A stretch of DNA of 10,600 nt from Methanobacteriota archaeon (GTDB lineage: Archaea; Thermoplasmatota; Poseidoniia; MGIII; CG-Epi1). Of the stretch, positions 1 through 6,790 are shown one piece after another (position 1 is the first letter of the stretch; every line of letters starts with the position of its first letter). The notes beneath the pieces are model-generated. The model made no database searches. It saw only the letters and a list, made by a program, of their open reading frames with translations, and was not told the origin of the DNA. The DNA lies in NCBI GenBank assembly GCA_014240055.1, contig JAAZXP010000038.1:1-10600 (forward strand), written 5' to 3'. The position numbers and the translations under genes were made by a program.

Positions 1-161
1 ATAGCTGGATAGCTGATAATATCCCTTCAACTAATAGAGATGATATTACTGACGCAGTCGCATTAGGCATCCCTGAATTTTCAACACTTGCAATGCCAGT
101 GGCCTCAGTCCTTTTAATCGCCGGAAACAGAATTAGACATAAATCTAAAACTCAACATTAG
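1..161 (+). CDS. C-terminal end of a surface/exported protein with a PEF-CTERM-like sorting signal (partial)
   Basis: An open frame enters from the left edge (first complete codon at base 3) and runs 52 residues to a TAG at 159-161. The visible tail has three parts: the motif IPEFSTLAMP at residues 23-32, a short hydrophobic stretch (about residues 27-41), and a basic end rich in Arg, His and Lys. This is the layout of archaeal PEF-CTERM tails, which archaeosortases are thought to recognise and cleave so that the protein is attached to the cell surface. The part before the motif is polar and Asp/Asn-rich, as expected of a linker. The main domain lies outside the window, so its function cannot be stated. 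The hydrophobic segment is rather short, and a simple C-terminal membrane anchor is the alternative. It is codirectional with cdc48, 30 bp downstream, but unrelated in apparent function. Confidence 0.6.
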   Translation, partial: SWIADNIPSTNRDDITDAVALGIPEFSTLAMPVASVLLIAGNRIRHKSKTQH

Positions 162-167
162 TTTTTT
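162..167 (+). terminator. T6 tract directly after the upstream gene's stop codon
   Basis: Six T residues follow the TAG stop immediately. Archaeal intrinsic termination relies mainly on U-rich tracts without a strong hairpin, so this is a plausible 3' end for the upstream surface-protein transcript. It lies only 25 bp before the cdc48 ATG. I see no hairpin, and one short tract is weak evidence. Confidence 0.3.
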
Positions 168-191
168 CAACCCAACTATTACAATATACCC

Positions 192-2420
192 ATGGGAGAA
201 GATTCATTAACTCTAAAAGTTGCCGAAGCTCTACAAGATGAAGTAGGCTACGGTAGAGGTAGACTAGATACTGTAACCAGAAATGAATTAGGACTGTCTA
301 TTGGAGATATTGTAGAAATACATGGCAGAAGAAGAGACCCCACTGTTGCAATTGTTTGGCGAGCAAGAACGGAAGATGAAGGTAAGGGAATTATTAGAGT
401 TGATGGATTAATTAGAAATAATGCAAAAGTAAATCTGGGAGATAAAGTTGAAGTTAAAAAAGCTCAAATTAAACCTGCTCAGAAAGTAGTTTTAGCACCT
501 ATGATGGATCAATCTGGTAGAGTTCAATTTGGACCAGGTATAGAAGAAGTAATTCTTAGAGGTTTAAATCGTAGACCTCTCACAAAAGGAGATGTCGTTA
601 TTGTCCCAGGTTTGACTCTAATGGGTGGAAGGCTACCATTTGCAGTTACGGTGGTCCAACCTAAAGGCATTATCCAGATACAAGCTGATACTGTTATTCA
701 GGTTCATGAAGATCCCGTAAAAGAAGAGGAATTGACTACAACTGGAATTGTTTATGAAGACATTGGAGGATTAAAGGAGGAGATTAAGAAAGTCCGAGAA
801 ATGATAGAATTGCCTCTAAAACATCCTGAACTTTTTGATGCCTTAGGAATAGACCCCCCAAAGGGAGTACTATTGTACGGACCGCCTGGAACTGGTAAAA
901 CCTTACTTGCTAAAGCTGTGGCAAATGAATCTGGTGCAAATTTCTTGTCAATTCAAGGACCCGAAATTATGAATAAATATTATGGCGAATCTGAAGCTCA
1001 CTTAAGGCAAAAATTCGAGGAAGCTGAAACAAACTCTCCCTCAATTATTTTTATTGATGAAATAGATTCAATCGCATCAAAACGTGATGAAACTCAAGGT
1101 GAAGTAGAAAGACGAGTAGTAGCTCAACTATTGACACTAATGGACGGTTTACAAGCTAGAGGTCAAGTTATAGTGATTGCAGCTACAAACAGGCCTGATG
1201 CTATTGATCAAGCACTCAGAAGACCGGGAAGATTTGATCGCGAAATCGAAATTGGAATACCAGATGCAGAAGGTCGAAAGGAAGTTTTACAAGTCCACAC
1301 AAGAGGAATGCCAATCAAAAGAAATAAGAATGGTCAATGGAAAGAACTAGTCCATTTTGCAAATATAACTCATGGATTTGTTGGAGCTGATTTAGCTGCT
1401 TTAGCTAGAGAAGCTGCAATGAGCGCTCTAAGACGATATTTGCCTGAAATTGACTTGGATGAACCAATCCCACCAAAACTGCTTCAAGAAATGGAAGTCA
1501 CAAATGCTGATTTTAAAGAAGCTCTGAAAGATGTAGAACCATCGGCACTTCGAGAAATTATGGTAGAAATACCTAAGGTCGAGTGGAATCAAGTAGGAGG
1601 TCTCGAGGATGCTAAACAGAAACTTAAAGAAACGGTAGAATGGCCATTAACTAATCCTGAAGGATTTAAACGTCTAGGAATTACACCACCGCGTGGAATG
1701 TTACTTTATGGTCCACCAGGAACTGGAAAAACATTACTTGCAAAAGCACTTGCAAAAATGACAGAATCTAATTTTATTAGTATCAAAGGACCTGAATTAT
1801 TGTCTAAATGGGTTGGAGAATCTGAAAAGAAATTAAGAGAAGTCTTTAGGAAAGCAAAACAAGTATCTCCCTGTATCATCTTCTTGGATGAGTTAGACGC
1901 TCTTGCTCCAGTAAGAGGAGGGAGCAGTGAAAATAATGTTTCAGATAGACTTGTAGATCAACTATTGACTAGTATGGATGGATTAGAAAATTTAGAAGAT
2001 GTAGTTATAATTGGGGCAACAAACAGACCTGAAATTATTGATCCAGCACTTCTAAGACCTGGAAGATTTGACAGGATGATTCTTATTAGTGAACCTGATG
2101 AAAAAGCTAGGAAACATATTCTTGACATACATACAAAAGACATGCCACTCAAAAGTGTAAAATTGAATGAATTAGCAAAAAAGATGAACGGATATACAGG
2201 CGCAGATATCGAAGGCGTAGTCAGAGAAGCCGCCATTTTAGCACTTAGAGAAGATAATAAAGCAACCAAGGTAACACAGAAACATTTTGATAGAGCACTT
2301 GAAGAAGTATCTCCTTCTGTAACTGAAGATACTGTAAAATACTACGCAGAACTGGGTAAGAAGTTGAGATCTCGAACTAGGCGTAAAGAAAGACGTAGTG
2401 AAGACGACCTCTACATGTGA
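192..2420 (+). CDS. cdc48: Cdc48/VCP-type AAA+ ATPase (two AAA domains), protein unfoldase
   Basis: The protein has 742 residues, the usual length for archaeal Cdc48 (VAT/p97 family). The order is N-terminal double-psi barrel and second N-subdomain (about 1-180), D1 (about 190-440) and D2 (about 465-710). D1 has Walker A GPPGTGKT at 230-237, Walker B IIFIDE at 285-290, pore loop KYYG at 262-265, and arginine-finger candidates R347/R350 in GRFDR. D2 has Walker A at 507-514, Walker B IIFLDE at 562-567, pore loop KWVG at 539-542 and a second GRFDR near 624-628. The basic C-terminal segment ends in DDLYM, an HbYX-type tail (Leu-Tyr-X) that in archaeal Cdc48 homologues docks on the 20S proteasome. 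Both ATPase sites look intact. The enzyme uses ATP to unfold and extract cytosolic protein substrates. No Shine-Dalgarno precedes the ATG, so a leaderless or very short-leader mRNA is likely. Confidence 0.97.
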   Translation: MGEDSLTLKVAEALQDEVGYGRGRLDTVTRNELGLSIGDIVEIHGRRRDPTVAIVWRARTEDEGKGIIRVDGLIRNNAKVNLGDKVEVKKAQIKPAQKVVLAPMMDQSGRVQFGPGIEEVILRGLNRRPLTKGDVVIVPGLTLMGGRLPFAVTVVQPKGIIQIQADTVIQVHEDPVKEEELTTTGIVYEDIGGLKEEIKKVREMIELPLKHPELFDALGIDPPKGVLLYGPPGTGKTLLAKAVANESGANFLSIQGPEIMNKYYGESEAHLRQKFEEAETNSPSIIFIDEIDSIASKRDETQGEVERRVVAQLLTLMDGLQARGQVIVIAATNRPDAIDQALRRPGRFDREIEIGIPDAEGRKEVLQVHTRGMPIKRNKNGQWKELVHFANITHGFVGADLAALAREAAMSALRRYLPEIDLDEPIPPKLLQEMEVTNADFKEALKDVEPSALREIMVEIPKVEWNQVGGLEDAKQKLKETVEWPLTNPEGFKRLGITPPRGMLLYGPPGTGKTLLAKALAKMTESNFISIKGPELLSKWVGESEKKLREVFRKAKQVSPCIIFLDELDALAPVRGGSSENNVSDRLVDQLLTSMDGLENLEDVVIIGATNRPEIIDPALLRPGRFDRMILISEPDEKARKHILDIHTKDMPLKSVKLNELAKKMNGYTGADIEGVVREAAILALREDNKATKVTQKHFDRALEEVSPSVTEDTVKYYAELGKKLRSRTRRKERRSEDDLYM

Positions 2421-2421
2421 T

Positions 2422-2655
2422 ATGGAAATAAGACTATCCGACCTCCGTGATAAGCAAGTAACAACTGTGTCTGGTGAAAGGCTAGGATACATTACTAATG
2501 TCATACTTGATTCTAGCTCAGGAAAACTAAAAACCCTCGTTATTTCTTCAGATGGAGAAGTACCAAGTGGATACAAAGTAGATTCAGAGAACATGTTAAA
2601 TATTCCGTTTGAAACGGTCCGTTCAGTCAAAGACATGGTAATGGTAAAAATATGA
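2422..2655 (+). CDS. Small PRC-barrel domain protein
   Basis: This 77-residue protein (start MEIRLSDLRDKQV) is a single PRC-barrel. Visible family features are the opening SDLRDKQV, the GERLGYITNVILD strand-turn-strand segment with the conserved Gly, the KTLVIS strand, and the closing IPFETVRSVKDMVMV strand. PRC-barrels are small beta-barrel interaction modules found in ribosome maturation factor RimM, photosynthetic reaction-centre H subunits and many short archaeal stand-alone proteins whose role is mostly unknown. I chose the ATG at 2422, one base after the cdc48 stop. An in-frame ATG at 2398 would add eight residues (MKTTSTCD) that overlap the cdc48 3' end and are not part of the fold. 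The downstream membrane protein starts in its stop codon, so the three genes are probably cotranscribed. No specific function can be assigned. Confidence 0.8.
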   Translation: MEIRLSDLRDKQVTTVSGERLGYITNVILDSSSGKLKTLVISSDGEVPSGYKVDSENMLNIPFETVRSVKDMVMVKI

Positions 2656-2849
2656 ACCTTGAAAACATCCCCGATCAGAAAAAAATGACAGCTGGATTCT
2701 ATTATTCACTAATAATTCTGGCAGGACTCTTTTGGTTATTATGGGGTCTGAAATTTGGAGTCTGGTGGGACATCGGTTTGTATGCTGTTTTAGTGGTAAT
2801 GGTTGGTTTCGGGCTGATTGGTGGTTTTGTTTACGGAAAACAAAGCTAA
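2652..2849 (+). CDS. Small two-helix integral membrane protein of unknown function
   Basis: The 65-residue product has a short polar N-terminus (about 12 residues, with Asp, Gln and Lys) and two hydrophobic helices, at about 14-33 and 38-61. They are joined by a tight turn carrying a Trp-Trp-Asp motif, and the tail is short and basic. There is no cleavable signal peptide pattern and no recognisable family motif. The ATG overlaps the TGA of the PRC-barrel gene (ATGA at 2652-2655), a classic translational coupling arrangement. That overlap, the lack of any other frame with coding character here, and the transmembrane pattern support a real gene. It closes the cdc48 cluster: the next gene has its own promoter. 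Possible roles such as a membrane anchor for the PRC-barrel protein or for Cdc48 are speculation. Confidence 0.72.
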   Translation: MNLENIPDQKKMTAGFYYSLIILAGLFWLLWGLKFGVWWDIGLYAVLVVMVGFGLIGGFVYGKQS

Positions 2850-2865
2850 ACATACACCCAACAAT

Positions 2866-2874
2866 CTTATATAG
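2866..2874 (+). promoter_or_regulatory. Archaeal TATA box for hppA
   Basis: The motif CTTATATAG lies in the 92 bp intergenic gap. A start about 26 bp downstream (near 2896) would give a leader of about 45 nt that contains the hppA Shine-Dalgarno. The gap is the largest non-coding stretch in the window, which supports an independent promoter for hppA. Confidence 0.6.
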
Positions 2875-2929
2875 CGTATCAAAATCGAAAATTAATTTAT
2901 GATGACTACTATTTGTTAGAGTCAAACTT

Positions 2930-2935
2930 AAGGAG
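2930..2935 (+). promoter_or_regulatory. Shine-Dalgarno AAGGAG for hppA
   Basis: AAGGAG lies 6 nt before the ATG at 2942, the optimal spacing. It fixes the hppA start. Most other plus-strand genes in the window lack such a site, so hppA stands out as a leadered gene probably translated efficiently. Confidence 0.7.
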
Positions 2936-2941
2936 AAAAAA

Positions 2942-4996
2942 ATGGACGTCACAATATTGTGGATTGTAGCATGGGTAGCAGCTCTTGCTTTTGCTTTCTG
3001 GAAACTCAAGTGGGTAGAAAGCCAAAGCCAAGTAACTGATGAAATAGCAAAAATTGCTGGACACATTCGTAGTGGGGCTATGGCCTTCTTGAATAGAGAA
3101 TACCGCGTACTAAGTGTTTTTGTTGCCATTGTGGCAGTATTATTGTTTATAGGATATAATTCAAAAGGTCAAGGATTAATTGCTTTGGCTTTTATCCTCG
3201 GCGCAATCTGTTCTGCGTTAGCTGGATTCATTGGAATGTGGGCTGCAACGGCATCTAATAGCCGAACAACAAACGCTGCAAGAACAAGCCTCAATGATGC
3301 ATTAATTGTAGCATTCTCTGGAGGATCGGTTATGGGAATGTGTGTCGCTGGTTTAGGTGTAATGGGGCTTTCATTACTGTACATTGGATTGGAAGGAACT
3401 TTCAAGGATTTAGATGACCGACTTGCAGTTATGGCTGGATTTTCTCTCGGTGCATCCTCAATTGCTCTTTTTGCAAGAGTAGGTGGAGGAATTTACACAA
3501 AAGCAGCAGATGTGGGCGCAGATTTAGTTGGTAAAGTTGAAGCCGGAATTCCTGAAGACGACCCTCGTAATCCCGCAACCATTGCTGATAACGTAGGAGA
3601 TAATGTAGGAGATGTTGCAGGAATGGGCGCAGATTTATTCGAATCTTTTGTAGGAGTTATGATCGGAGTTATGGTTTTAGCTGCAGCTAAAGGCTCTGAA
3701 AGTCTTGTAGAATTGCCACTTACATTAGCCGCAGTAGGTATTTTTGTATCTATTATTGGAACATTCTTAGTTCGAACTGAAGAAGGTGGAAACCCGCAAA
3801 CCGCATTGAACAAAGGTCACTTTGGTGCTTCAGCAATGATGCTTGTTGCTTCTTATTTTATAATCGATTATCTTAGTACCGATGGATTGTATGTATGGAG
3901 TGATACTGTAAACTACAGTGTAATGGACTTATTTCTTGCAACATGTGTCGGTTTAGCATCAGGTATTCTAATTGGGCTATTTGCTGAATATTATACTTCA
4001 GATGAAAGTGCACCAGTAAGAGAAATTTCAAAGGCTTCAGAAACAGGATCTGCTACAAATATTATTTCTGGATTAGGAACTGGTATGATCTCTACCGCAC
4101 TTCCAGTAATCACTATTGCTTTAGCAATGTTATTTGCATTTGAGTTTGCAGGATTATATGGTATTGGTATCGCAGCCCTAGGTATGTTATCCACTATTGG
4201 AATTCAACTTGCAGTTGATGCTTATGGCCCAATTGCAGACAATGCTGGTGGTATAGCTGAAATGACTGGTTTAGAACCAAAAGTAAGAGAACGTACTGAC
4301 AAATTAGATGCAGTTGGGAACACAACTGCAGCAATCGGAAAAGGATTTGCAATAGGTTCAGCTGCATTAACTGCTCTAGTTTTATTCGCAGCATTTACTG
4401 TGCAAGCTGGTATTGAAGAAGTTGATATCCTAAATCCTAAAGTTCTAGCTGGATTATTCATTGGAGGTATGTTACCATTCTTATTTGCTGCATTCTCTAT
4501 GAAAGCCGTTGGAGAAGCTGCATTTGAAATGATTGAAGAAGTAAGAAGACAATTCAGAGAAATTGAAGGATTATTAGAGGGTAAAGCTGAAGCTGATTTT
4601 GCAAAATGTGTGGATATTTCTACACAAGCTGCAATTAAGAAAATGGTTGCACCGGGATTGTTAGCAGTTACTACACCAGTAATATTTGCAGTTATTCTTC
4701 CAGCTACCGGCCTAGTAAGCGATATTGATGGTATGCAAATGTTAGCAGGAGTTCTCACCGGCGTAACTGTTTGCGGTGTCTTAATGGCTATATTCATGTC
4801 TAATGCAGGCGGTGCTTGGGATAATGCAAAAAAACACATTGAAGGTGGTGCACATGGTGGCAAAGGCTCAGATGCTCACAAGGCTGCAGTTGTTGGAGAT
4901 ACAGTTGGAGATCCATTCAAGGATACGGCAGGACCAAGCTTGAACATCCTAATCAAATTGATGTCCGTTGTTAGTCTAGTACTAGCTGGACTTTGA
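2942..4996 (+). CDS. hppA: Membrane-integral, ion-translocating pyrophosphatase (K+-dependent type)
   Basis: The protein has 684 residues and about 16 hydrophobic segments, typical of membrane-bound pyrophosphatases, which hydrolyse PPi and pump H+ and/or Na+ across the membrane. The catalytic loop is intact: DVGADLVGKVE at 190-200, the IPEDDPRNPATIADNVGDNVGDVAG block at about 203-227, a second Asp-rich loop DAYGPIADNAGG near 426-437, and the C-terminal VVGDTVGDPFKDTAGPS block. The motif GNTTAAIGKG at 459-468 has Ala at 463 and Gly at 466. In this family those residues mark the K+-dependent subfamilies; K+-independent pumps have Lys and Thr. The gate helix reads GADLFESF with Glu234, the placement seen in Na+-pumping and some H+-pumping K+-dependent enzymes, not the DLFGSYAE form of plant H+ pumps. 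Pumped ion: Na+ or H+, unresolved. It is monocistronic by layout, with its own TATA box and Shine-Dalgarno. Confidence 0.97.
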   Translation: MDVTILWIVAWVAALAFAFWKLKWVESQSQVTDEIAKIAGHIRSGAMAFLNREYRVLSVFVAIVAVLLFIGYNSKGQGLIALAFILGAICSALAGFIGMWAATASNSRTTNAARTSLNDALIVAFSGGSVMGMCVAGLGVMGLSLLYIGLEGTFKDLDDRLAVMAGFSLGASSIALFARVGGGIYTKAADVGADLVGKVEAGIPEDDPRNPATIADNVGDNVGDVAGMGADLFESFVGVMIGVMVLAAAKGSESLVELPLTLAAVGIFVSIIGTFLVRTEEGGNPQTALNKGHFGASAMMLVASYFIIDYLSTDGLYVWSDTVNYSVMDLFLATCVGLASGILIGLFAEYYTSDESAPVREISKASETGSATNIISGLGTGMISTALPVITIALAMLFAFEFAGLYGIGIAALGMLSTIGIQLAVDAYGPIADNAGGIAEMTGLEPKVRERTDKLDAVGNTTAAIGKGFAIGSAALTALVLFAAFTVQAGIEEVDILNPKVLAGLFIGGMLPFLFAAFSMKAVGEAAFEMIEEVRRQFREIEGLLEGKAEADFAKCVDISTQAAIKKMVAPGLLAVTTPVIFAVILPATGLVSDIDGMQMLAGVLTGVTVCGVLMAIFMSNAGGAWDNAKKHIEGGAHGGKGSDAHKAAVVGDTVGDPFKDTAGPSLNILIKLMSVVSLVLAGL

Positions 4997-5004
4997 GAAG
5001 TTCG

Positions 5005-5010
5005 TTTATA
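5005..5010 (+). promoter_or_regulatory. Possible TATA box for a leaderless rpo7 operon transcript
   Basis: TTTATA lies 9 bp after the hppA stop, and its centre is about 25 bp before the rpo7 ATG at 5033. This is the distance at which an archaeal TATA box would place the transcript start at or next to the ATG. The absence of a Shine-Dalgarno at the right distance before rpo7 agrees with a leaderless message. The motif is short and AT-rich DNA yields such hits by chance. Confidence 0.35.
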
Positions 5011-5032
5011 GAGGTCCCCACTGGATAAAATA

Positions 5033-5599
5033 ATGTACTACTTACATACCAGAAATGACATGGTCCGAATCCCGCCAGATAGGTTGGATGAAGATGTCGG
5101 TAAAGTCACTATGGAACTAGCACATCAAGCGTTCGAGGGAAGGATGGGACCTGACCAAAAATTAGTTGTACTAATTACAAATCTTGAGCTTACGGGAGAT
5201 AGCCGTGTTGTCCACGGAGATGGTGCCGTTTATCAACCTGTCAAAATGGATATGCTTCTATTCGATGTTAAAATACAGGAAGTAATAGAAGGCGTAGTTG
5301 ACCAAATAACCGAATATGGAGCTTTTGTAAGATTTGGACCTCTAGATGGTTTACTGCATGTTTCTCAAGTACAAGACGATCACATCAATACAGATGTTGG
5401 AAACCAACGGTTAATAGGTAAGGAAACCAAAAGAGAATTAAGAGTTGGAGATAAAGTAAGAGCCCGTGTTGTTACTATGTCCTTAAACGAGATATCACCG
5501 AGAGAATCAAAAATTGGGTTGACTATGAGACAACCTGGTCTTGGAAAGCACGAGTGGATTATAGAAGATCAGAACAAAGCATCTGCAGGTAGTGATTAA
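5033..5599 (+). CDS. rpo7: RNA polymerase subunit Rpo7 (RpoE', RPB7 homologue)
   Basis: The product has 188 residues, a normal length for Rpo7. The N-terminal half (about 1-80) is the RNP-like tip domain, with the conserved segment GDGAVYQPVKMDMLLFDVK. The C-terminal half (about 82-170) is an S1/OB RNA-binding fold with the hallmark EGVVDQITEYGAFVRFGPLDGLLHVSQ region split across residues 86-112. With Rpo4 it forms the stalk of the archaeal RNA polymerase, which helps open the promoter and binds the emerging transcript. The ATG at 5033 gives the canonical start MYYLHTRNDMVRIPP. It begins an operon whose next gene starts in its stop codon (TAATG at 5597-5601). The C-terminal 15 or so residues are polar and probably disordered. 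Confidence 0.96.
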   Translation: MYYLHTRNDMVRIPPDRLDEDVGKVTMELAHQAFEGRMGPDQKLVVLITNLELTGDSRVVHGDGAVYQPVKMDMLLFDVKIQEVIEGVVDQITEYGAFVRFGPLDGLLHVSQVQDDHINTDVGNQRLIGKETKRELRVGDKVRARVVTMSLNEISPRESKIGLTMRQPGLGKHEWIIEDQNKASAGSD

Positions 5600-5784
5600 T
5601 GAGTGATTTTGCTTGTAAAGAATGTCATTTACTACTAGATGATAAGAACTGTCCACGTTGCGTAGACTCTGAAATTTCAAGAGAATGGCAAGGCTTCGTT
5701 GAAGTATTAAACCCTGAGAAATCCGAAATAGCCAAAGAGATGGGTATCCGAACCCCCGGCCGTTACGCTCTTCGCGTACGCTAA
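5599..5784 (+). CDS. spt4: Transcription elongation factor Spt4 (RpoE'')
   Basis: The 61-residue protein carries one zinc-binding module: Cys6-x2-Cys9 and Cys18-x2-Cys21 coordinate Zn2+. It is followed by the family signature EISREWQGFVEVLNPEKSEIAKEMGI and the ending TPGRYALRVR. Spt4 pairs with the NGN domain of Spt5 on RNA polymerase to promote processive elongation. The gene overlaps rpo7 by one base and is followed one base later by the dephospho-CoA kinase gene, so coupled expression is expected. The rpo7-spt4 pair is a widespread archaeal arrangement. Length and all four cysteines match the family. Confidence 0.95.
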   Translation: MSDFACKECHLLLDDKNCPRCVDSEISREWQGFVEVLNPEKSEIAKEMGIRTPGRYALRVR

Positions 5785-5785
5785 A

Positions 5786-6283
5786 ATGTATATTTTAAAG
5801 CCCGAAATGGCTTATGAACTCAAAGATACGGACAAAAAAATATATCTAGAATCTCCCGATTTTTTGAATGATGCTGAATACATTGCTACAATAGGTGATA
5901 TTTGTACTATTAAAATATTCGAGCAGATACGAGAGCCTAACCTTGCTATTGTAGATTTAAAGACAAAAAGAAACATATCATTAGATAATGAACAGTTAAA
6001 CATAATAATGAAAATTGGTACTGACAATAAAGAGGTGGATAATCCACCAAGTACCATATCTGATTCGCTATGGAAAGCCATCGAATCGTCTTTTTCTAAC
6101 AAAAATAACACTCGAATAACTGTTAAAGGAGAAGAAGACTTAGCTGCATTAGCAGTAATAAGTTTGGCTCCAAAAGGGGCGAAGGTAATTTATGGGATGC
6201 CCGACAGAGGTATGGTAGTAGTTGATGTGAATCAACAAGAAAAGAAGAGGGCCAACAACTTTCTAAAACGTATGTTGGTTTGA
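5786..6283 (+). CDS. GTP-dependent dephospho-CoA kinase (DUF359 family)
   Basis: The 165-residue protein belongs to the archaeal DUF359 family, shown in Thermococcus to phosphorylate dephospho-CoA with GTP in the last step of CoA synthesis. Recognisable blocks are TIGD at 35-38, the IVDLKTKRN strand with Asp57 and Lys59, and the C-terminal signature GEEDLAALAVISLAPKGAKV at 115-134, followed by YGMPDRGMVVVDV. The 19-residue spacing of Asp38 and Asp57, with Lys59, agrees with catalytic residues I recall for the Thermococcus enzyme; the exact correspondence is inference. The middle (about 70-112) is polar and poorly conserved, and the protein is slightly shorter than usual. It sits between spt4 and rps24e, its common archaeal neighbourhood, which strengthens the call. 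Confidence 0.88.
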   Translation: MYILKPEMAYELKDTDKKIYLESPDFLNDAEYIATIGDICTIKIFEQIREPNLAIVDLKTKRNISLDNEQLNIIMKIGTDNKEVDNPPSTISDSLWKAIESSFSNKNNTRITVKGEEDLAALAVISLAPKGAKVIYGMPDRGMVVVDVNQQEKKRANNFLKRMLV

Positions 6284-6287
6284 TAAA

Positions 6288-6632
6288 ATGGAATTGGAAA
6301 TAAAAGAAAATACCGACAATCCGCTTCTCCACAGAAAGGAGATTCAACTAGTAGTCAGTCATGAAAATGATTCAACACCTAAGAGAAATCAAGTTATAAG
6401 CAGTTTATCTGAACAATTAAAAGCAAAGAAAGAACTGATTATCATTGACCATTTAAAGAATAAATACGGTAAAACTGAAACACAAGGCTATGCTAAAGTA
6501 TATTCAAACTTAGAAGCTTTGAAAGCAATCGAAACTGGACCATCCATGGCAAGACACGCAAATCTAGCTTCAGAGCCTAAAAAAACCGATAAGCCTGCTG
6601 AAGAGAAACCTGAAAAAGAGGATAAAGAATGA
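6288..6632 (+). CDS. rps24e: Small-subunit ribosomal protein S24e
   Basis: The 114-residue protein shows the S24e core: the opening strand MELEIKENTDNPLLHRKEI, then VVSHENDSTPKRNQVISSL with the conserved Thr-Pro-x-Arg turn, the IIIDHLKNKYGKTETQGYAKVY block, and a Glu-Lys-Pro rich tail. The tail after about residue 93 is low-complexity and charged, probably disordered on the ribosome surface. It is a structural component of the 30S subunit. The start lies 4 bp after the preceding stop, without a strong Shine-Dalgarno, so it depends on operon transcription. Its last codons overlap the start of rps27ae by four bases. Confidence 0.95.
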   Translation: MELEIKENTDNPLLHRKEIQLVVSHENDSTPKRNQVISSLSEQLKAKKELIIIDHLKNKYGKTETQGYAKVYSNLEALKAIETGPSMARHANLASEPKKTDKPAEEKPEKEDKE

Positions 6633-6790
6633 AGAAAGTAGAACAATACGATATCTCTGATGGTAAAATTACACGAAAAAGACAATTCTGCCCGGAAGAC
6701 TCCTGCGGTGCAGGTGTATTTCTAGCTGATCACAAAGACAGACTGTCATGTGGAAAATGTGGATATACCAAATTTAAGTCAGATAATTAA
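6629..6790 (+). CDS. rps27ae: Small-subunit ribosomal protein S27ae (zinc ribbon)
   Basis: This 53-residue gene starts in the ATGA overlap with rps24e (6629-6632), preceded by GAGG at 6618-6621 with 7 nt spacing. The N-terminus KKVEQYDISDGKITRKRQF leads into a zinc ribbon with Cys21, Cys26, Cys41 and Cys44 around the conserved GAGVFLADHKDRLSCGKCGYTKF core (residues 27-49). It is a 30S ribosomal protein; the eukaryotic homologue is made as a ubiquitin fusion. The first cysteine pair has C-x4-C spacing (CPEDSC), like the eukaryotic CPSDEC form and unlike the CPRC form I recall in most archaea. Its stop codon TAA at 6788-6790 overlaps the stop of the opposite-strand membrane ORF. Confidence 0.93.
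   Translation: MKKVEQYDISDGKITRKRQFCPEDSCGAGVFLADHKDRLSCGKCGYTKFKSDN

Noticed and set aside
181..188. ACAATATA just before cdc48 as a TATA box
   Set aside because: It lies only 4-11 bp before the ATG. A TATA box there would place the transcript start inside the coding region.
2398..2421. Earlier ATG at 2398 as the start of the PRC-barrel protein
   Set aside because: It would overlap the cdc48 3' end by 23 bp and add eight residues outside the fold. The ATG at 2422 abuts the cdc48 stop and begins the domain.
2238..2636. Minus-strand 132-codon ORF over the cdc48 end and PRC-barrel gene
   Set aside because: It is a Ser/Phe/Leu-rich antisense shadow of two well-supported genes, with no start context or domain.
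2623..3129. Minus-strand 168-codon ORF across the hppA promoter
   Set aside because: It lies antisense to the PRC-barrel, membrane and hppA genes, crosses a good TATA box and Shine-Dalgarno of the other strand, and resembles no known protein.
4222..4863. Minus-strand 213-codon ORF inside hppA
   Set aside because: It is antisense to strongly conserved pyrophosphatase sequence. Its Ala/Pro/Thr/Asn-rich composition is the typical shadow of Gly/Ala-rich membrane-protein codons.
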